64,000 bases of DNA from Paucihalobacter ruber (GTDB taxonomy: Bacteria; Bacteroidota; Bacteroidia; Flavobacteriales; Flavobacteriaceae): assembly GCF_006494535.1 (NCBI RefSeq), contig NZ_VHIQ01000001.1, positions 62,001-126,000 on the forward strand, in the 5' to 3' direction. The translations under genes were made by a program, and so were the position numbers. Below the pieces are notes generated by a model. That model saw only the letters and a program-made list of their open reading frames with translations, was not told where the DNA came from and did not search any database. Each line of letters starts with the position of its first letter. Within the stretch, counting starts at the first letter, position 1. Positions 59,676 to 64,000 of the stretch are shown one piece after another.

Positions 59676-60461
59676 ATGACCATTTTAGATAAAATCATCT
59701 TTGACAAACACAAGGAAGTGGCGCTTAAAAAGCAACTGATTCCGGTAAAACAATTGGAAGCCTCTGTATTGTTTAGCAGAAACACCTTGTCGGTTACTCA
59801 GCGTATTAAAGAAAGTGACACCGGTATTATTGCCGAATACAAAAGGCGTTCGCCATCAAAAGACACCATTAACAATGCCTTAAACGTTTACGATGTTGCG
59901 CAAGGCTATGAGCAAGCAGGCGTTTGTGCCATGAGCGTTTTAACCGACGGGAAATACTTTGGTGGTAGCCTTGACGATTTACTATTGGCACGCGCCAATT
60001 GCCAATTGCCGTTATTGAGAAAAGATTTTGTTATTGACCCTTATCAAATTTTAGAGGCCAAAGCCTACGGTGCCAACATTATATTACTGATTGCAGCTGT
60101 TTTATCGAAGGATGACATTACTAATCTTTCCAAATTTGCCAAAAGCCTAGATTTAGAGGTATTGCTGGAAGTTCATAATTTAGACGAACTACATAAATCC
60201 ATCATGCCAAGTCTTGATTTGATTGGTGTTAACAACCGAAATCTTAAAACTTTTGAAGTCAGTTTAAACACCAGCAAAGAATTAAGCACCGAAATACCCG
60301 ACGACTTTGTGAAAATTTCAGAAAGCGGCATTAGTAATATTGAAGCCATCAAGGAATTAAAAACTTACGGCTATCAGGGTTTTTTAATAGGAGAAAACTT
60401 TATGAAAACCAACGATGCCGGCGAAAGTGCTGCAACCTTTATCAAAAATCTCAAGTCATGA
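59676..60461 (+). CDS. trpC: indole-3-glycerol-phosphate synthase
   Basis: A 261-residue TIM barrel. IIAEYKRRSPSKDTI carries the catalytic Lys, followed by MSVLTDGKYFGGS, LLRKDFVIDPYQI, LEVLLEVHN, GVNNRNLKTFEV and SESGI. A stand-alone protein, not fused with TrpF as in E. coli. Starts immediately after the trpD stop; overlaps trpF by four bases. Confidence 0.97.
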   Translation: MTILDKIIFDKHKEVALKKQLIPVKQLEASVLFSRNTLSVTQRIKESDTGIIAEYKRRSPSKDTINNALNVYDVAQGYEQAGVCAMSVLTDGKYFGGSLDDLLLARANCQLPLLRKDFVIDPYQILEAKAYGANIILLIAAVLSKDDITNLSKFAKSLDLEVLLEVHNLDELHKSIMPSLDLIGVNNRNLKTFEVSLNTSKELSTEIPDDFVKISESGISNIEAIKELKTYGYQGFLIGENFMKTNDAGESAATFIKNLKS

Positions 60462-61096
60462 AGTTAAAAATCTGCGGCATGAAATATCCCGAAAATATGA
60501 TTGAGGTAGCATCTGTTGCACCAGATTATATGGGCTTTATTTTCTACGAAAAATCGTCGCGTTATTTCACAGGGACCATACCACAATTACCATCAAGCAT
60601 TAAAAAAGTGGGGGTTTTTGTAAAAGCTTCAGATACTGAGATTATTCAAAAAATAAACTATTATAGATTAGATGCCGTTCAATTGCACGGCGATGAAACG
60701 CCTATGTTTTGCAAAGCCCTACGGCATCAGCTTAAAAGAACATTCCCATTAAAAACTATCGAGATAATTAAAGTATTTTCAGTTGGTAACACCTTTAATT
60801 TTGATCAATTAATGCCATTTCAAGATCATTGCGATTACTTTTTATTTGACACCAAAGGAAAGCTACCCGGTGGAAACGGGGAAACTTTTAACTGGCAACT
60901 ATTAGAACATTACACTTTTACCAAACCTTACTTTTTAAGTGGCGGGATTGGATTAGAAAATATTGAAGCTTTAGAAAAATTTAAAAATAAGGCCATTTCA
61001 AAATATTGTTACGCCATTGATGTGAATAGTAAATTTGAAATCGAACCAGGACTAAAAGACAAAGAAAAATTACAACAATTAAAAAACACGCTATGA
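60458..61096 (+). CDS. trpF: phosphoribosylanthranilate isomerase
   Basis: A 212-residue TIM barrel. [15 protein letters not shown] has the catalytic Cys (ICGM), [11 protein letters not shown] and KVGVFV follow, DAVQLHGDE and [18 protein letters not shown] hold the catalytic Asp and the phosphate site, and [12 protein letters not shown] closes. Overlaps trpC before and trpB after by four bases each. Confidence 0.96.
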   Translation: MKLKICGMKYPENMIEVASVAPDYMGFIFYEKSSRYFTGTIPQLPSSIKKVGVFVKASDTEIIQKINYYRLDAVQLHGDETPMFCKALRHQLKRTFPLKTIEIIKVFSVGNTFNFDQLMPFQDHCDYFLFDTKGKLPGGNGETFNWQLLEHYTFTKPYFLSGGIGLENIEALEKFKNKAISKYCYAIDVNSKFEIEPGLKDKEKLQQLKNTL

Positions 61097-62274
61097 GTTA
61101 CAACGTTAATGAAAAAGGTTATTACGGCGAATTTGGCGGTGCCTACATCCCCGAAATGCTCTACCCCAACATTGAAGAGCTACGCCAAAATTATTTAAAA
61201 ATCACCGCTGAACCTTCGTTTCAAGAAGAATTTCACGCTTTGTTAAAAGATTACGTAGGCAGACCAACGCCTTTGTATTACGCCAAGCGGCTTAGCGAAA
61301 AATTCAACACGAAGATTTATTTAAAACGCGAAGATTTAAACCATACCGGTGCACACAAAGTAAACAACACTATTGGCCAAATACTATTGGCGCAACGTTT
61401 GGGTAAAACCCGTATTATTGCTGAAACCGGTGCCGGACAACACGGCGTTGCTACTGCCACCGTTTGTGCCTTGATGGGCATTGAATGCGTGGTGTATATG
61501 GGTGAAGTAGATATTGCGCGACAAGCACCCAACGTAGCCCGAATGAAAATGTTAGGCGCCAAAGTAGTACCGGCAACGTCGGGCAGTAAAACCTTAAAAG
61601 ACGCCACCAACGAAGCCATGCGCGACTGGATTAACAATCCTGTTGATACCCATTATATTGTTGGTTCGGTGGTTGGTCCACACCCGTATCCCGATATGGT
61701 AGCGCGGTTTCAGGCGGTAGTTTCAGAAGAAATTAAATGGCAGTTACGAGAAAAAGAAGGTCGTAGCAACCCAGACTATGTAATGGCTTGTGTTGGTGGT
61801 GGTAGCAATGCCGCAGGCGCTTTTTATCATTATTTAGATGAAAAAGACGTGAAGCTCATTGCTGTTGAAGCCGCGGGCAAAGGCGTTGATACCGGCGAAA
61901 GTGCCGCAACCTCGATCTTGGGCAAAGAAGGCATTATTCACGGAAGTAAAACCCTGTTGATGCAAACCCACGACGGCCAAATAACTGAACCATATTCTAT
62001 TTCGGCCGGTTTAGATTATCCCGGTGTTGGCCCTATGCATGCCCATTTATTTAAAACCGGCAGGGCCGAATTTATAGCTATAACCGATGACGATGCCATG
62101 ACCTCCGGATTGGAATTAAGTCAGTTGGAAGGCATCATTCCGGCGATAGAAACCTCGCATGCGCTGGCAGTGTTCAATTACAAAAAATTCAAACCAAACG
62201 ATGTTATAGTGATTAATCTTTCTGGCCGTGGCGACAAAGATTTAGATACCTATATTAAATATTTTAAGCTTTAA
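61093..62274 (+). CDS. trpB: tryptophan synthase beta chain
   Basis: A 393-residue PLP enzyme that condenses indole with serine. Lys89 in HTGAHKVNN binds [15 protein letters not shown] is the substrate-binding loop, and GGGSNAAG the phosphate cradle. Normal-length TrpB1 type, working with TrpA. Followed after 14 bases by trpA. Confidence 0.98.
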   Translation: MSYNVNEKGYYGEFGGAYIPEMLYPNIEELRQNYLKITAEPSFQEEFHALLKDYVGRPTPLYYAKRLSEKFNTKIYLKREDLNHTGAHKVNNTIGQILLAQRLGKTRIIAETGAGQHGVATATVCALMGIECVVYMGEVDIARQAPNVARMKMLGAKVVPATSGSKTLKDATNEAMRDWINNPVDTHYIVGSVVGPHPYPDMVARFQAVVSEEIKWQLREKEGRSNPDYVMACVGGGSNAAGAFYHYLDEKDVKLIAVEAAGKGVDTGESAATSILGKEGIIHGSKTLLMQTHDGQITEPYSISAGLDYPGVGPMHAHLFKTGRAEFIAITDDDAMTSGLELSQLEGIIPAIETSHALAVFNYKKFKPNDVIVINLSGRGDKDLDTYIKYFKL

Positions 62275-62288
62275 TTATTTAAGAAGTA

Positions 62289-63053
62289 ATGAACAGAATT
62301 ATACAAAAACTACAGGAACCTCAAAAACTGCTGTCTATTTACTTCACAGCAGGTTATCCGGAATTAAACGATACAGTCACCATTATTAAATCTCTGGAAG
62401 ACAACGGTGTTGATATGATTGAAATTGGCTTGCCTTTTAGCGATCCTTTGGCAGACGGACCGACCATTCAGGACAGTTCAACGGCAGCTTTGAAAAACGG
62501 CATGAGCAGTAACTTGTTGTTTGATCAGTTGACCAATATCAGAGAAATCGTGAAAATTCCACTAATCATTATGGGGTATTTTAATCCAATATTGCAATTT
62601 GGGGTAGAAGACTTTTGTAAAAAGTGTCAGGAAGTGGGCATAGACGGTTTAATTATCCCCGATTTGCCGGCCGATGTTTACAACGAACACTACCGTCATA
62701 TTTTCGAAAAATACGGCCTTATCAATATTTTCCTGATTACCCCGCAAACTTCGGAAGAGCGCGTTAAATTTATCGATGGTATATCGAACGGATTTATCTA
62801 CATGGTGAGTAGCGCTAGCGTTACCGGGAGCCAATCAGGCTTTGGTAACGAACAAGAAGCCTATTTTAAACGCATTCACAACATGCAACTTAAGAATCCG
62901 CAAATAGTTGGTTTCGGTATCAAAGACAAAGAAACCTTTACTCAAGCCACGCAATACGCAAAAGGCGCCATTATTGGCAGTGCATTTATTAAAAATCTTA
63001 CGTTTAATGGAGTGAACTCAATAGAACTTTTCACAAAACAATTTAAGGCTTAA
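62289..63053 (+). CDS. trpA: tryptophan synthase alpha chain
   Basis: A 254-residue TIM barrel that releases indole from indole-3-glycerol phosphate. Catalytic Glu45 and Asp56 in MIEIGLPFSDPLADGPTIQ correspond to Glu49 and Asp60 of the E. coli enzyme. GLIIPDLPADVYNEH and GFGIKDKETF follow. Last gene of trpEGDCFBA; no clear terminator hairpin seen right after its stop. Confidence 0.97.
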   Translation: MNRIIQKLQEPQKLLSIYFTAGYPELNDTVTIIKSLEDNGVDMIEIGLPFSDPLADGPTIQDSSTAALKNGMSSNLLFDQLTNIREIVKIPLIIMGYFNPILQFGVEDFCKKCQEVGIDGLIIPDLPADVYNEHYRHIFEKYGLINIFLITPQTSEERVKFIDGISNGFIYMVSSASVTGSQSGFGNEQEAYFKRIHNMQLKNPQIVGFGIKDKETFTQATQYAKGAIIGSAFIKNLTFNGVNSIELFTKQFKA

Positions 63054-63209
63054 AAAAAGGTATTTGAAAGACACTTTTCTCTGTAAAATATTTCAAACTA
63101 CTTAATTTCAAAGTGATAACCTTGCAATAATCATTTAATTATTTGAAATTAATGTGATATATGTAATCTTTATCAACTCTTGTGTAACATGAGACATGCA
63201 TTGCTGCCT

Positions 63210-63217
63210 TAACTTTG
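63210..63217 (+). promoter_or_regulatory. putative -7 element TAACTTTG
   Basis: Matches TAnnTTTG; would drive the leader RNA and the lipoprotein gene at 63428. Confidence 0.5.
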
Positions 63218-63337
63218 CAGTAGTTATTAATCGCATTTAGTTATTAATTACTGTTAATTAGTTATTAGGATTGCAATTTCTCAAATGTAGTAGGGGGCTA
63301 TATAACACTTAAAGTTTATAGGACATTTGTTGAATTA

Positions 63338-63371
63338 AAAAAGTATAGGGCTCTCAAACCCTATACTTTTT
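63338..63371 (+). terminator. bidirectional hairpin with T-run in leader
   Basis: AAAAAGTATAGGG pairs with CCCTATACTTTTT around CTCTCAAA; T-run within the second arm. Sits between the putative promoter at 63210 and the gene at 63428, so it either ends a small RNA or attenuates the gene. Confidence 0.75.
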
Positions 63372-63427
63372 ATTCTAATTAATTAAATTAATGAGACGAC
63401 AACATAAACAATTTAAAGACAAAAACA

Positions 63428-63856
63428 ATGAAACGCTCACTTTATTACACAACAAGTTTTTTAATGTTAACCTTATTTCTACTTAATTGTAAATCAAATG
63501 ATAAAAAAGTAGATGATACTAACAACATTACTGAAAGCACCACAGCTCAACTTAATGAAGAGCAACAAAAATTAAATGCCGAGTATAAAGCATTTAAAAC
63601 TTATGCTTTAGCTGAAATTGAAGAAAACGACGAAAATATTGAAAAATTACAAGCTAAAATTGACGAACCGGGCAAAACTCTGGACGAAGCCAGAAAAAGA
63701 CGTATTACTGATTTGAAAGAGCAAAATACCGAACTTAGAAATCGATTAAACAATTACAATTTAAATACCAGCGATTGGCAAAGTTTTAAAACAAATTTTA
63801 ATAAAGATTTAAAGAGTGTTGGAGATTCTTTTAGAGATTTATTTTCAGCAAACTGA
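63428..63856 (+). CDS. small coiled-coil lipoprotein
   Basis: A 142-residue lipoprotein (LLNCKSN, Cys21) with a mostly helical, Glu/Lys-rich mature part. Heptad-like segments (EEQQKLNAEYKAFKTYALAE and ENIEKLQAKIDE, DLKEQNTELRNRLNNYN) suggest a coiled coil. No catalytic motif. Probably an envelope structural or stress-linked lipoprotein; family not recognised. Followed by a clear terminator at 63891-63921. Confidence 0.8.
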   Translation: MKRSLYYTTSFLMLTLFLLNCKSNDKKVDDTNNITESTTAQLNEEQQKLNAEYKAFKTYALAEIEENDENIEKLQAKIDEPGKTLDEARKRRITDLKEQNTELRNRLNNYNLNTSDWQSFKTNFNKDLKSVGDSFRDLFSAN

Positions 63857-63890
63857 AAAACAAAAATCCATTAAATTAGAAAAGTTAAAA

Positions 63891-63921
63891 GCAATTTCAT
63901 TTAATGAAGTTGCTTTTTTTT
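63891..63921 (+). terminator. terminator after lipoprotein gene
   Basis: GCAATTTCAT-TTA-ATGAAGTTGC stem (one G-U pair) followed by eight T, 35 bases after the stop. Confidence 0.9.
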
Positions 63922-64000
63922 CTTGACGTTTAAATCACCTATATCAATTAAGTATTTGATAATTATCAACTTTAAATCAAATATTTTTCTCATCTTTACA

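Larger units (their letters stand above)
63054..63427. other. intergenic stretch with promoter and leader terminator
   Basis: 374 bases. A TAACTTTG -7 element is at 63210-63217 and a strong hairpin (63338-63371, listed separately) at the end of what would be a leader RNA of about 150 bases. The gene at 63428 starts 57 bases after the hairpin. Confidence 0.55.

Noticed and set aside
1-64000. tRNA, rRNA, CRISPR arrays, known riboswitches
   Set aside because: No cloverleaf with CCA-type acceptor, rRNA core sequence, regularly spaced repeats or familiar riboswitch core was recognised by reading; a tRNAscan/Infernal run would settle it.

Overview
The window is a chromosomal segment of a Flavobacteriaceae-type bacterium (Bacteroidota). 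This rests on the AT-rich sequence, on promoters of the Bacteroidota TAnnTTTG type, on the absence of clear Shine-Dalgarno motifs, on family markers (DUF6090 proteins, a T9SS sorting domain, a two-zinc-motif DnaJ, a V-type ATPase in a bacterium, YceI, PPK2), and on dispersed palindromic repeats of a kind I remember from flavobacterial genomes. No rRNA, tRNA, CRISPR array, transposase or phage gene was recognised.

Layout. 1-1.4 kb: the 3' end of a V-type ATPase operon (subunit I, subunit K). The K subunit carries the complete set of residues that binds Na+ in Enterococcus hirae. 1.5-7 kb: aldo/keto reductase, a TMEM175-like channel, a copper-storage (Csp-like) protein, several small stress-type proteins and an SDR dehydrogenase. 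Two gene remnants lie here, an N-terminal methyltransferase piece and an N-terminal VIT-transporter piece. 7.4-9.8 kb: three tandem DUF6090 membrane proteins, two of which contain an in-frame palindromic repeat. 10-13.9 kb: lipoprotein sulfatase, two unknown small proteins and a CaCA-type cation antiporter.

13.9-29.3 kb is an accessory region of separately promoted genes set between repeats that look like integron attC or cassette boundaries: an S41 peptidase, two copies of an unrecognised exported family (one frameshifted) around an ATP-grasp protein, a propeller lipoprotein, a T9SS-sorted protein and a lipoprotein resembling acetolactate decarboxylase. A more housekeeping-like block sits inside it: LemA with a DUF2207 protein, a class A penicillin-binding protein, and a second LemA with an M48 peptidase. 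29.5-33.8 kb: exported amidohydrolase, M28 and M23 peptidases.

34.0-38.9 kb is a self-contained glyoxylate-shunt module (aceB-aceA on the minus strand, a divergent RamB-like regulator, a shared operator/promoter region). It is bracketed by a 243-bp direct repeat (33634-33876 and 39038-39280) made of the 3' tails of the two convergent genes that flank it. This is strong evidence that the module was inserted by homologous, Campbell-like recombination from a related genome. 39.2-48.0 kb is a long minus-strand run: exported CarboxypepD-reg protein, DinB-like protein, M28 peptidase, PPK2, a sigma-54 activator without a DNA-binding domain, MscS, and a NatAB-type ABC exporter. 48.3-50.0 kb: grpE-dnaJ. 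50.1-56.4 kb: a thiol/sulfur redox block (nitroreductase, DsbD, two rhodaneses, two thioredoxins, MarR-YceI). 56.5-63.1 kb: a complete trpEGDCFBA operon preceded by an 18-codon leader peptide with three consecutive Trp codons and an intrinsic terminator, a classical attenuator. The window ends with a small coiled-coil lipoprotein gene preceded by its own promoter-terminator leader.
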